Part shown: piece after piece, positions 49,753 through 58,344 of the stretch
How the letters are laid out: the number at the start of each line of letters is the position of its first letter
Numbering within the stretch: the first letter of the stretch is position 1
NCBI GenBank assembly: GCA_002490705.1
Contig: DKUO01000018.1
Span: forward strand, 4,013 to 68,012
Reading direction: 5' to 3'
DNA length: 64,000 bases
Source of the DNA: Lachnospiraceae bacterium UBA7202
Lineage (GTDB): Bacteria; Bacillota; Clostridia; Lachnospirales; Lachnospiraceae
Translations under genes and position numbers: made by a program
The notes under the pieces: model-generated
Databases searched by the model: none
Told to the model about the DNA's origin: nothing
What the model saw: the letters and a program-made list of their open reading frames with translations, nothing else

Positions 49753-51729
49753 ATGAATACCACGATGAAAAAGAGATGCCTGCAGGCCGCGCTCCTGCTC
49801 TTTCTTCTGACCGGCGCCGCCTACAGTCCCAAATATACACCGAAGCAGGAATCTCCCTGTCCGGAGGAAACCGCAAAAACAGCCCCGGCTGTCCCGGAAG
49901 AACTGGCTCCGGAAACGGACGCAGAGCCGGAGAATAAACCGGAAGCAGAAACGCCTACAGAGCCTGAGACTGCGCCGGAAACGCTGCCTGCAAGAAACGG
50001 CTGGGCTAACTGCCACGACAGCCGGATTACCTACGAAGACGGCTGCTATTACTATGCCAGTCAGGCGGACCATTATTATCTGTACCGGGCCGACGAGGAC
50101 GGCGGCAATCCCCAGTGTCTGGCAAAGGCTCACGCCGACAATATCTGCGTGCAGGACGATACCGTTTACTTTGTCAACCAGAGCGACGGATATGGCGTTT
50201 ACCGCGTTCGGACAGACGGCACCGGAATGGAAAAGCTGTGTCAAAAGGGATATCATTTACAGGCCGGCGGCGAGTATCTCTTTTTTCAGGACGCCTATGA
50301 TCCGGCTTACGATCCCCTCGGGCTGGTAACGGCTGCGGAAAGCGCCGAGCTGTCTGAAGACGATACCCGTTTTTTATACCGCATGAAAAAAGACGGCTCG
50401 GAAAGGGAACTGCTTGTCCCAAACCTTTGGGATTACCAGCTGGAAAACGGCTGCCTTTACTACAGCATATCGACAGATCAGGGCCAGGTCATATACCGAA
50501 CGGATTTTGCCGCGCAGAATCAGGAGGAGCTGTGCCATCTTGCCGCATCAGAAAACATAGTTGTCTGCGGGGAGGAAATTTACGGTATCGACAAATCTTA
50601 TGAAAACAAAAAAAGCCTCCGGCTCTATTCTTTGCAAAACGGGAGTCAGCAATCCTTCGGCCTTCCGTCATATGATGACGCCTGCCTTTTTCACGGATAT
50701 TTCTATGGTCTTTGCGAACCGCAAACGGAAGAGGGGCAGGAACGGACGCTGACCATTTACCGGATTGACCTGAACACGAGAAAGCGGGAAACCCTCTACC
50801 AAAATACTTTTCGATGCGAGGGTGATCATCATACCGTCAGCGAACCTGTATCCGATCTGTACGCCACCGAAAAGGGTGTCTTTTTCCGCCAGTTTGTCTC
50901 GGGACAGGAGGGCTGTCAGTGGTTTCTTCTGTCAGAGGACGGAAGCGCACATGCCTGGGAGGACAGGGACGCCATGCCCACTACGCTGCCCGCCCGTTCT
51001 ATAGACTCCGGCGAAATGCTCAGCGTCAATTCCGTATTAAGAAGCACGCCGGGATACGAAACCTATCTCGCAGAGGACCTGACCTATGAGGAATCCTACC
51101 ATGTGGACTTTGAAGACTCCGAGTTAAACCAAACCCGCTCATGGGATATTCCTTTCACCGTCAGCCTGCCGCAGTTTAACAGTAAAATTGCCGGTTACAG
51201 GCAGATCAACGCCTATTTTCAGAACGCCTATCAGGAGGCGCTACAGGACAAGGACGCCTATTTTAAAGAAATCCGGGAAATCATGGAGGAGAACCCGTCA
51301 TGCACCAGTATGTGGTATCAAACCACACGCTACCACTATATCTATATCGGGGAGCGGTACATTACCGTGGATCAACACTGGGACGGCTACTATGGCGGCG
51401 CGCACGTCGGGTACACGGAATGTCCGGTCACTTTCGACCGCGAAACAGGCGAGACCGTTTCCCTGGAAGCCCTCCTTGATATGCCGTTACAGGAAGCCGT
51501 GGCGGCGCTGACCGCCTCCGTCTATAAATATAAGGAATGTATCGGAGACGGCTATAATAGTTTTTTTCTACAGCGCTACGATCCGTTGACGGAGGAATAT
51601 AATCCGGAAAAATTTTACCTCTTTCCCGACGGCGTCGGTATCTACTACGAAAAATACGCCATAGACTGCGGCGCGGCGGGTGATCAGCTGTTTGTGGTGC
51701 CCTACGAGGAGTTCCCCGGCGTCTTTTAG
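49753..51729 (+). CDS. Secreted protein with DUF5050-like propeller and RsiV-like (DUF3298) C-terminal domain
   Basis: The 658-residue protein has a signal peptide (residues ~5-25, no lipobox Cys), then a Pro/Glu/Thr-rich linker (~30-80), then propeller-like repeats (DGCYYYASQADHYYLYRAD, DDTVYFVNQ) to about residue 410, then a DUF4163/DUF3298 pair (~440-655), with YGGAHVGYTECPVTFD and the C-terminal FPDGVGIYYEKYAI. The last domain is the extracellular part of the anti-sigma factor RsiV, which binds lysozyme in Bacillus. No sigma factor is nearby. RBS GGAGGAAACCAGA. Confidence 0.8.
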   Translation: MNTTMKKRCLQAALLLFLLTGAAYSPKYTPKQESPCPEETAKTAPAVPEELAPETDAEPENKPEAETPTEPETAPETLPARNGWANCHDSRITYEDGCYYYASQADHYYLYRADEDGGNPQCLAKAHADNICVQDDTVYFVNQSDGYGVYRVRTDGTGMEKLCQKGYHLQAGGEYLFFQDAYDPAYDPLGLVTAAESAELSEDDTRFLYRMKKDGSERELLVPNLWDYQLENGCLYYSISTDQGQVIYRTDFAAQNQEELCHLAASENIVVCGEEIYGIDKSYENKKSLRLYSLQNGSQQSFGLPSYDDACLFHGYFYGLCEPQTEEGQERTLTIYRIDLNTRKRETLYQNTFRCEGDHHTVSEPVSDLYATEKGVFFRQFVSGQEGCQWFLLSEDGSAHAWEDRDAMPTTLPARSIDSGEMLSVNSVLRSTPGYETYLAEDLTYEESYHVDFEDSELNQTRSWDIPFTVSLPQFNSKIAGYRQINAYFQNAYQEALQDKDAYFKEIREIMEENPSCTSMWYQTTRYHYIYIGERYITVDQHWDGYYGGAHVGYTECPVTFDRETGETVSLEALLDMPLQEAVAALTASVYKYKECIGDGYNSFFLQRYDPLTEEYNPEKFYLFPDGVGIYYEKYAIDCGAAGDQLFVVPYEEFPGVF

Positions 51730-52823
51730 TTTTTCTGCTTTCGGTACGCTTCCGCCGCCGGGTCTTCCATGGGCACAACCCGCCTCCACTCCTTGCTGTC
51801 TCCCACTTTTTCTACCTCACAGCGGTTGCGGTAGAGGAACTTTGTAAGCTCATAGCAGTCCACCCAGATCTCGTTGTTCCCCTCCTTCTGGGACTCGTCA
51901 AAGATCAGCTGTAAACCCCAGTGCAGATGCACGGTCTTGATGTTGTTCACATTCTCCTTCGTGCTGTAGCCCGTATGCCCCATATAGCCGATCACATCCC
52001 CGGCGGTCACCACGCTGCCCTCCTTAAGTCCCTCCGCGTAAGGATAATTCTGGCGAAGATGGGCATAGTAGTAATACCGTTTGCCGTCAAAACTGCGGAT
52101 CCCGATACGCCATCCCCCGTACTGGTTCCAACCGAGGGCTTCCACATAGCCGGACTCCACAGCGATCACGGGCGTGCCGATCTGGCCCATCATGTCATGC
52201 CCCAGATGGGGTCTTGCATAGCCGTAACTGCGGGAAGACCCGAAATCGTCATAATGGCTGTAGTCAAACCCCTTCGCAATGGGCGAGAATGCTTTTAACC
52301 CGTAGACCCGCTTACCGTCCAGCGTAAATTCTCCCACCATACCGCCAAACACCGCCGTGTACGCCTCCAGATAATAGTCATAATACTCCATATCCTTCGT
52401 CAGCTTCTCCATGGTGGTCTCGCCGTCCCTTAATTTTTCCGCCGTCTCGCCGATCCTTTTCACACTGTTTTTGTCAAACTTACCGCCGGTTTTCGCACCC
52501 TCGTAAGCAAGAAGCTCTATCCAGTTGATATGTACTTCGTCCTTATAAGTCTCCACATCCAAATCGTAGGCCGCCGCCATGGCTTCGCAGGTCACATGCA
52601 GCTCCACCCACTTAATAAAATTGCCGTCGGCGGTCACCTCGATGGCCTGCCTGTCCTTAGCGTTCCATGCTCTGCCGCTCCCCTGCCATGCCGAATCCTG
52701 CCATCTGCCAAGCAGCTCTCCTACAATATACACACAGAGGAAGGCAAACAGAAAAACCAGCCCGATTCTCCTGATTGTTTTTCCCTTTGCGCGCTCTCTG
52801 TTTTGTCCCCCGCTCTTTCCCAT
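51726..52823 (-). CDS. M23 family (LytM) peptidase, membrane-anchored
   Basis: The protein has a membrane helix near residues 17-37 of the chosen start and a C-terminal M23 domain: zinc ligands HLGHD and HLHWG, with YYYYAHL and GYMGHTG. It should cleave peptidoglycan cross-bridges or act as a spore-engulfment-type scaffold (SpoIIQ is in this family). The frame extends to 52961, but that start lies in the divergent promoter of the next gene, so the ATG at 52823 is chosen; this is uncertain. It overlaps the convergent gene's stop by four bases. Confidence 0.85.
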   Translation of the reverse strand: MGKSGGQNRERAKGKTIRRIGLVFLFAFLCVYIVGELLGRWQDSAWQGSGRAWNAKDRQAIEVTADGNFIKWVELHVTCEAMAAAYDLDVETYKDEVHINWIELLAYEGAKTGGKFDKNSVKRIGETAEKLRDGETTMEKLTKDMEYYDYYLEAYTAVFGGMVGEFTLDGKRVYGLKAFSPIAKGFDYSHYDDFGSSRSYGYARPHLGHDMMGQIGTPVIAVESGYVEALGWNQYGGWRIGIRSFDGKRYYYYAHLRQNYPYAEGLKEGSVVTAGDVIGYMGHTGYSTKENVNNIKTVHLHWGLQLIFDESQKEGNNEIWVDCYELTKFLYRNRCEVEKVGDSKEWRRVVPMEDPAAEAYRKQKN

Positions 52824-52910
52824 ATTCCGCACCCCATGCCATCCGTCTTCCGCTTTACCGTAAATATATGTGTGCCAAAATCCGGGTATGTCATCGGACA
52901 AAATATCAGA

Positions 52911-52939
52911 TTGTCTCGCCGCGCATATCTTGTTATGAT
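52911..52939 (+). promoter_or_regulatory. Promoter of the DUF1576 gene
   Basis: TTGTCT, 17-base spacer, TATGAT on the plus strand. Confidence 0.6.
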
Positions 52940-52975
52940 AAGAACAGACCGGAATATTCATGAGAGGAGTTCTTT

Positions 52976-54262
52976 ATGAGAGAAAACATCCGCAAAAAAC
53001 TGGAAGGCCGGGAAATGTTCGCATTCAGCATCGCCACGGTTCTGCTCCTGCTTGCGGCGTCCCTGCTTCTTGCCACGCCGGGGGAGCTTGCACAGGGTAT
53101 GGTGACCATCGTACTCACCAGAGACGCGCTTGTCACGGACTATTTCAAGCTGGCCGGTTTCGGCGCCGCCTTTCTCAACGCAGGGCTTGTGATGGGACTT
53201 GCCATTCTTCTGATCCACCGTCAAAAAATCCCCTTTACGGGGCTCACCATGGCGGTGCTTTTTATCAATGCCGGCTTTGCCCTCTTCGGGAAAAATCCGG
53301 TCAATGTCCTGCCCATGCTGCTTGGCACATGGCTTTATGCAAAATTCCACCATGCGGGCATGAACCGCTATATCTATACGGCGCTCTTCGGCTCCTGTCT
53401 GGCGCCGATGGTGACTGAGCTTGTATACCTGCTGCCTTTCTCCTTTGGCGTCAATCTGGGAATTGCCGTGCTCGTGGGCATCTTTTCCGGTTTTATACTG
53501 CCTCCCCTCTCTGTACATACCGCCTCCATGCACATGGGCTACAACCTCTTTAACATGGGATTTGCCGGAGGACTGTTTGCCTTCGTCATGATGTGCGTTC
53601 TGCAATCCTTCAGTCTGGAAAGCAACAGCGTATTTATCTGGAGCTACGGCCGCCCTCTCTGGCTGCTCACCGGCCTGTACCTGTATTTTGCAGCCGCCCT
53701 GCTTTTCGGCTTGTTTTTAGACAAAAAAAGCCTGCGATCCCTTCTTTCCCTGATGCGGCATCCCGGCCGCGCGGTCACGGACTTTGTGCTGATGAGCGGT
53801 GTGCCGGCCACATTGGTCAACATGGGGATCATCGGTCTGCTGTGCACCACCTATATTCTTTTGGTCGGCGGCGATTTATCCGGCCCCGTAGTCGGTGCAA
53901 TTCTCACCGCCTTCGGATTCGCCGCCTTCGGCGTCCACGCGCGCAATTACCTGCCGGTGCTGCTCGGCGTCTTTCTCTCCACCTTTATCAATCACCTACA
54001 GCCCACCACGCCGGGTATCCAGATGGGCGCCGTATCTGCCGTAGGTCTGGCTCCCGTCGCCGGACAGTTCGGCCCTTTTGCCGGCATCCTTGCGGGTATG
54101 CTGCACGCGGCGGTGGTGGTGTGCACATCCTCCCTCTACGGCGGATTAAATCTGTACAACAACGGCTTCTCCACCGGTCTTGTTGCCATCGTGCTAGTAC
54201 CGGCTCTGGAGAGCTTCATCAAGGGCTTTCGGACAAAAAATCGAGCAGGCTCGATGAAATGA
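52976..54262 (+). CDS. DUF1576 polytopic membrane protein
   Basis: The 428-residue protein has about 11-12 helices in two repeated halves, each ending in a hydrophobic turn with GAxLTAFGFAAFG- or AGLGGIFSGF-like patterns. It belongs to DUF1576, a Firmicute family of unknown function that looks like a transporter. RBS GAGAGGAG precedes the ATG. A small unknown gene follows 32 bp downstream. Confidence 0.85.
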   Translation: MRENIRKKLEGREMFAFSIATVLLLLAASLLLATPGELAQGMVTIVLTRDALVTDYFKLAGFGAAFLNAGLVMGLAILLIHRQKIPFTGLTMAVLFINAGFALFGKNPVNVLPMLLGTWLYAKFHHAGMNRYIYTALFGSCLAPMVTELVYLLPFSFGVNLGIAVLVGIFSGFILPPLSVHTASMHMGYNLFNMGFAGGLFAFVMMCVLQSFSLESNSVFIWSYGRPLWLLTGLYLYFAAALLFGLFLDKKSLRSLLSLMRHPGRAVTDFVLMSGVPATLVNMGIIGLLCTTYILLVGGDLSGPVVGAILTAFGFAAFGVHARNYLPVLLGVFLSTFINHLQPTTPGIQMGAVSAVGLAPVAGQFGPFAGILAGMLHAAVVVCTSSLYGGLNLYNNGFSTGLVAIVLVPALESFIKGFRTKNRAGSMK

Positions 54263-54294
54263 CAGCGCGGCTTCCGCGCAGAAATGAGGATACT

Positions 54295-54642
54295 ATGACA
54301 CATGAAGAAAAAAAGACCGCCAAAATCGTAGAGGAATTGACCATGTTCTTCTTCGCGCTGGAGGCAACCTATATCGAAACCCGAATCGAGCGGGAAGAAA
54401 ACAAGACCATCATCAAAGTGGAGGCGGACTTCAGTCCGGCTTATGCCGAAAGGCTCTCCAACCTGGATCAGTATCTGAACGGCAAAAAGAATGACGGTAT
54501 GGGCGATATCTACTGGGAGCTGGCGGGCAGCGGCGATCCCGGCGAGACCAGCCAGCTTTTGTTAATCGGCATGATGATAGACCACGCCGATATCAGCATA
54601 AAAGAAAACAGGGTGAACCTCACCCTGTTTCGAACCTGTTAA
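54295..54642 (+). CDS. Small conserved hypothetical protein behind DUF1576
   Basis: The 115-residue protein starts at ATG 54295 (nine bases after GAGG) and is contained in a longer open frame that has no start signal of its own. It is alpha-helical and acidic, with FFALEATYIETRIEREENKT and a C-terminal GMMIDHADISIKENRV. No family recognised. The last codons form half of a terminator hairpin used by the convergent glycosyltransferase gene. It probably forms an operon with DUF1576. Confidence 0.75.
   Translation: MTHEEKKTAKIVEELTMFFFALEATYIETRIEREENKTIIKVEADFSPAYAERLSNLDQYLNGKKNDGMGDIYWELAGSGDPGETSQLLLIGMMIDHADISIKENRVNLTLFRTC
54601..54629 (-). terminator. Terminator for the GT2-GtrA gene, inside the 115-residue gene
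   Basis: AACAGGGTGA and TCACCCTGTT pair exactly around GGT (minus strand), followed by TTCTTTT. It is embedded in the coding 3' end of the convergent gene. Confidence 0.75.
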
Positions 54643-54645
54643 ATT

Positions 54646-55719
54646 TCAGTCTTTTGACCGGTACACAAACTCCCGCTGGATGGCAAAGCTGATGAAGAAC
54701 AGCAGAATGTCCACCGGCATCTTAACCACAACCTCCGTGCCGCCGATCAGGCCATACAGCAGGTTTACAAGAAACGCGCTGCATGCCATCTGGCACACTG
54801 CCAGTAAGCTGTACTTGCCGATGGCAGCCGCCACGCCGGCTTTGCTCTTAAACACCACCCGGTAATTGATCATAAAATTATATACGGCGGAAACCACTCT
54901 TGCGCCCACTGTGGCCGCCACGATGTAGGGAATCCCCATCAGGCTTTCCGCCGTCTGCCGGAACATTGCACAGAACATCTGGAAGAGCAGCAGATCCAGC
55001 ACACTGGAAGAAAGCGAGGAGAACAGGAACTTTCCGAACACCAGATAGATGCGCAGGGAATCCCTGACAGGATTAAAATGGCTCGTCCTGTTTTCTTCGA
55101 TATAGACCGTTTCCACCGGCACTTCCATGATCGGAATATGCAGGTCCTTCGTCTCAATCAGCATATTGGTCTCGTACTCAAAACGCTCTCCCCTAACCTG
55201 CATCAGCTTCTCCATAAAAAAAGCGGGAATGGCACGCAGCCCGGTCTGTGTGTCGGAGACGGAAAGTCCCAGCAGATACCGAAATACCTGTCTGGTGCAC
55301 TTATTGCCGAAGCTGGACCGGCCCGGCACCCCCGGCCCGTCAAAATCCCTGCATCCGAGGATCAGGCTCTTTGGATGTTCCCAGAGTGCCTCCATACACG
55401 CCATGACGTCCTTCGGCGTATGCTGGCCGTCAGAATCCGCCGTCACGCAGCCCGGCGCTTCGCCAAATTCCCGCAGGCAGTAATTGAACGCCGTCTTGAG
55501 AGCCCTGCCCTTTCCCAGATTCACCGCATGGTACAGCACCGTGCAGTTTTCCATCGCGGCTGCCCGCTCAAAAAAGGATGCGTACGCCTCCCCGCTGCCG
55601 TCGTCCACCACGACCACATGACAGATTCCCGCTGTCTGTAAAGCACACAGCAGGGTTATTAACTTTTCGTCCGGCTCATAGGAAGGTATGATCACCGGTA
55701 TTTCCAAATAGGATGACAT
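54646..55719 (-). CDS. Glycosyltransferase family 2 fused to a GtrA-like membrane domain
   Basis: The 357-residue protein combines a GT-A domain (residues 1-225; VVVVDDGSGE, DSDGQH with the metal-binding acidic pair) with a GtrA-like four-helix domain (~230-355; SSLSSSVLDLLLFQMF). Such proteins transfer a sugar to a polyprenyl phosphate and flip it for wall or teichoic-acid decoration. The GT-C-like protein just upstream could be the enzyme that uses the lipid-linked sugar. Confidence 0.9.
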   Translation of the reverse strand: MSSYLEIPVIIPSYEPDEKLITLLCALQTAGICHVVVVDDGSGEAYASFFERAAAMENCTVLYHAVNLGKGRALKTAFNYCLREFGEAPGCVTADSDGQHTPKDVMACMEALWEHPKSLILGCRDFDGPGVPGRSSFGNKCTRQVFRYLLGLSVSDTQTGLRAIPAFFMEKLMQVRGERFEYETNMLIETKDLHIPIMEVPVETVYIEENRTSHFNPVRDSLRIYLVFGKFLFSSLSSSVLDLLLFQMFCAMFRQTAESLMGIPYIVAATVGARVVSAVYNFMINYRVVFKSKAGVAAAIGKYSLLAVCQMACSAFLVNLLYGLIGGTEVVVKMPVDILLFFISFAIQREFVYRSKD

Positions 55720-55743
55720 GAACTGTCTTTTCTCCTGTTGTTT

Positions 55744-57672
55744 TTATTGTGACATTCTTGTCAGTTTTATCGTTTCCCCATCGTCCGCAATGCGGTACAA
55801 CACACCGCAGGAAAAAGCCTCTCCCTGCGTCACCGCGTCGAAAACCGCATTCTCGTCCGCATCCGTATCTGCCACATACAGGTAAGAGGCATGACTGCCC
55901 TTGATTTGCCCGATCACCCAGTCCGCAGGCGCCTCGTCCAGATCAATCTCCTTGTGCACAACCGATACGGGAGCCGCCAGATAGCTGGTATAAATATTGT
56001 GAAATTCCGGCGTATCCGCTCCCCGGAAATAATACACCCGCGCCCGTTTATCGGGCCGCAGAACCTGTATCGCATCGAGAAATGCCTCCGCCTCCCCATC
56101 CACATATCCTTCGCGGTCAAGCCTCTGTTCCTCCAAGTCGTCCCGGTATCCGGCAAGTCCATCATATCCAACCTGATAGTTGGCTGTCAATGCCACAAAA
56201 AGGATAAAGCAAACCGGCACGCCGTACCGGCGGATCAGAGCGGGGAATTTTTCTTTGTCAAACAACCGCTCCCCGTTGTTCATCCAAACCTGCGCCAAAA
56301 ACAATAATGTTCCGATGGTAAAAGGCGCCCCATAACGTTCTATGGATAAAATCATGCCCGCGGTATCTAAATATTGTGTTTCCCCGGCAAAGATCGTAAT
56401 ATGCGCCAGAAAAATAATCCCGTAAAAAAGCGCCCCGCTGACCGTGCAGAATCCGAGAATCAATTTTCCCATCTTCGCAGACAACAGCTTCATCTTCCAA
56501 AAAAGCAGGGAAATCAGACAGATACACAGATAACATCCGATGGGCGTCAAATCCAGAAAAAAGCTTTTGGTCCTGTGCAGGGGCGACCCGAAAAACGCCC
56601 GCAGAAACGCCGCCGCATACTCGCCCATATAACCCGACAGGCCGTATTCATCGGTGACCACGTATTTTACCGCCGTTGTCGTGGAATTGGCCACCCGCCT
56701 CATGAGCAGACAAAACAGCATCCAGGAGCCTCCCGTGACCGCCGGCAGCGCCGCAATCACAAGGAGTCTGCGAAGCCATGTCCATTTCCCGCCGTCTCCG
56801 TTTCCTTTCCGGCCTTCCCCGCTTCGCTGATACAGCAGAAAGAAAATCAGCCCGAACAGCGCCCACACAAACCCGATCGACTTCACCAGCACGAGCACGC
56901 TCAGATAAAGTCCCAGCCTCCCGTAATAAAAGACCTCCGACTCCACCTCCCGGTCCGTCACCGCATAGAGAAAACCACCGTAAATACACGCCATGGTCAG
57001 ATCCGCGCAGAAACCGTAATATCCGAAATACTCTCCCACGCTCGGAAAAAACCACAGAGCCGCCGCCATAAGGGCCATGAAGAAAACATTCTTCCCCTTC
57101 CACTTCTTCAAAAGCGGAAACAGAAAGGCCAGATTCATCGTGTAGTAGCCGGCAAAAGCCAATCCCTCCCGAAATTCCGTCGGATTCAGGTGCAAAAACC
57201 ACCATTTCATCATCTGCGATCCCGGCGGATAATCGCCGAACGCAGGGGCCACATTCCCGTATCTGCCCGCAAACCCACCCGAATGATACAGGGCCCGCGC
57301 ATCCACCGCCCAAAAATTAAAGTCATCCCACCAGGTCACCATCTTTGTAAAGGTGCAGACTGCCACTGCCGCAAGGAGGACCGCCCCGATAACAAATGAC
57401 GGTCGTGTCATATTATAACAGCATACGCGGATAACGTTTTTCCGCTCCTCCTTCTTCCTGCTTACAAGCCAGACAGCCGACAAAAGGAGCACCAGAACCG
57501 CTATCCCGTCAATCCACGCAAGACGACGAAAAAACGCCAGCACATACAGCACCAGCGTTAGTCCGCAGACAAACACAGGCAAGGCTTCCACCAGACTAAC
57601 CCGGAACCGCCATGCCAAAAACAAGATACAAATAAGAACCGCCAAAATGTGCACCAAAGCCATCAACTGCAC
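55744..57672 (-). CDS. GT-C-like polytopic membrane protein
   Basis: The 642-residue protein has about 12-13 helices and a C-terminal outside domain of about 130 residues. The first outside loop WWDDFNFWAVDARAL carries the acidic pair typical of GT-C glycosyltransferases using lipid-linked donors. No closer family is recognised. The GTG start overlaps the hpf stop codon (TAGTG), four bases behind GGAGG; an ATG at 57663 is also possible. The GT2-GtrA gene follows 25 bp downstream. Confidence 0.75.
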   Translation of the reverse strand: MQLMALVHILAVLICILFLAWRFRVSLVEALPVFVCGLTLVLYVLAFFRRLAWIDGIAVLVLLLSAVWLVSRKKEERKNVIRVCCYNMTRPSFVIGAVLLAAVAVCTFTKMVTWWDDFNFWAVDARALYHSGGFAGRYGNVAPAFGDYPPGSQMMKWWFLHLNPTEFREGLAFAGYYTMNLAFLFPLLKKWKGKNVFFMALMAAALWFFPSVGEYFGYYGFCADLTMACIYGGFLYAVTDREVESEVFYYGRLGLYLSVLVLVKSIGFVWALFGLIFFLLYQRSGEGRKGNGDGGKWTWLRRLLVIAALPAVTGGSWMLFCLLMRRVANSTTTAVKYVVTDEYGLSGYMGEYAAAFLRAFFGSPLHRTKSFFLDLTPIGCYLCICLISLLFWKMKLLSAKMGKLILGFCTVSGALFYGIIFLAHITIFAGETQYLDTAGMILSIERYGAPFTIGTLLFLAQVWMNNGERLFDKEKFPALIRRYGVPVCFILFVALTANYQVGYDGLAGYRDDLEEQRLDREGYVDGEAEAFLDAIQVLRPDKRARVYYFRGADTPEFHNIYTSYLAAPVSVVHKEIDLDEAPADWVIGQIKGSHASYLYVADTDADENAVFDAVTQGEAFSCGVLYRIADDGETIKLTRMSQ

Positions 57673-58199
57673 TATACCTCCGGCTCAATCAGCCCGTAGG
57701 TATTTCCCTTTCTCTTGTAAACCACATTGACCTGATCTGTCTCCGCATTACAGAATACAAAGAAACTATGCCCCAAAAGCTCCATCTGCACACAGGCGTC
57801 CTCAGGATACATCGGCTTAATATCAAACTTCTTCGTGCGGATGATCTGCACTTCCTCATCATCCATGTAATCCTTCTCGATAAACTCCTGCCGGAAGACG
57901 CCCGCTCCCTGCTTCTTGTCCACCAGCTTATTCTTATACTTCTTAAGCTGTCTCTCGATAATCTCCTCCACCAGGTCAATGGATACATACATATCGCTGC
58001 TGACCTGCTCAGAACGAATGATATTGCCTTTCACAGGGATCGTAACCTCAATCTTCTGCCGGTCTTTCTCTACGCTGAGCGTAACATGTACTTCCGTATC
58101 TTCGGTAAAAAACTTCTCTAATTTACCGATTTTATCCTCCACTGCTGCCCGTAATCCGGGTGTTACCTCGATATTTTTTCCAACAATGTTAAACTTCAT
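57672..58199 (-). CDS. hpf: Ribosome hibernation-promoting factor, long form
   Basis: The 175-residue HPF has the N-terminal S30AE/YfiA domain (residues 1-95, FNIVGKNIEVTPGLRAAVEDK), and the C-terminal dimerisation domain with PEDACVQMELLGHSFFVF. Long HPF dimerises 70S ribosomes into inactive 100S particles in stationary phase. The start at 58199 gives the standard MKFNIVGKN with good spacing from AAAGGG. Downstream, the GT-C-like gene overlaps its stop. Confidence 0.95.
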   Translation of the reverse strand: MKFNIVGKNIEVTPGLRAAVEDKIGKLEKFFTEDTEVHVTLSVEKDRQKIEVTIPVKGNIIRSEQVSSDMYVSIDLVEEIIERQLKKYKNKLVDKKQGAGVFRQEFIEKDYMDDEEVQIIRTKKFDIKPMYPEDACVQMELLGHSFFVFCNAETDQVNVVYKRKGNTYGLIEPEV

Positions 58200-58310
58200 C
58201 TCAATCATCCCTTTCCTGTTCGGATTTCTTGAGTTCAGTATACCATATCTTGTACTCTTATTGCAACAACTTGCTTATATTTAGGGGAAATGTACCGCAG
58301 GACGCAGGCG

Positions 58311-58336
58311 AAAAAAGACGGCCTTTTCAGGCCGTC
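58311..58336 (-). terminator. Terminator of the NlpC/P60 gene
   Basis: GACGGCC and GGCCGTC pair around TGAAAA and are followed by TTTTTT. Confidence 0.9.
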
Positions 58337-58344
58337 TCCCGCTT

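Noticed and set aside
52824..52961. Longer start for the M23 peptidase at 52961
   Set aside because: It would run through the divergent promoter region; the ATG at 52823 places the membrane helix near the N-terminus as usual.
53593..54294. Upstream part of a 349-residue plus-strand frame
   Set aside because: It overlaps the DUF1576 gene out of frame; only the last 115 codons, with their own RBS at 54295, look real.
56374..57399. Plus-strand 341-residue frame opposite the GT-C-like gene
   Set aside because: Antisense of a membrane protein gene; composition dominated by Arg, Gln, His and Pro, as expected for a shadow.
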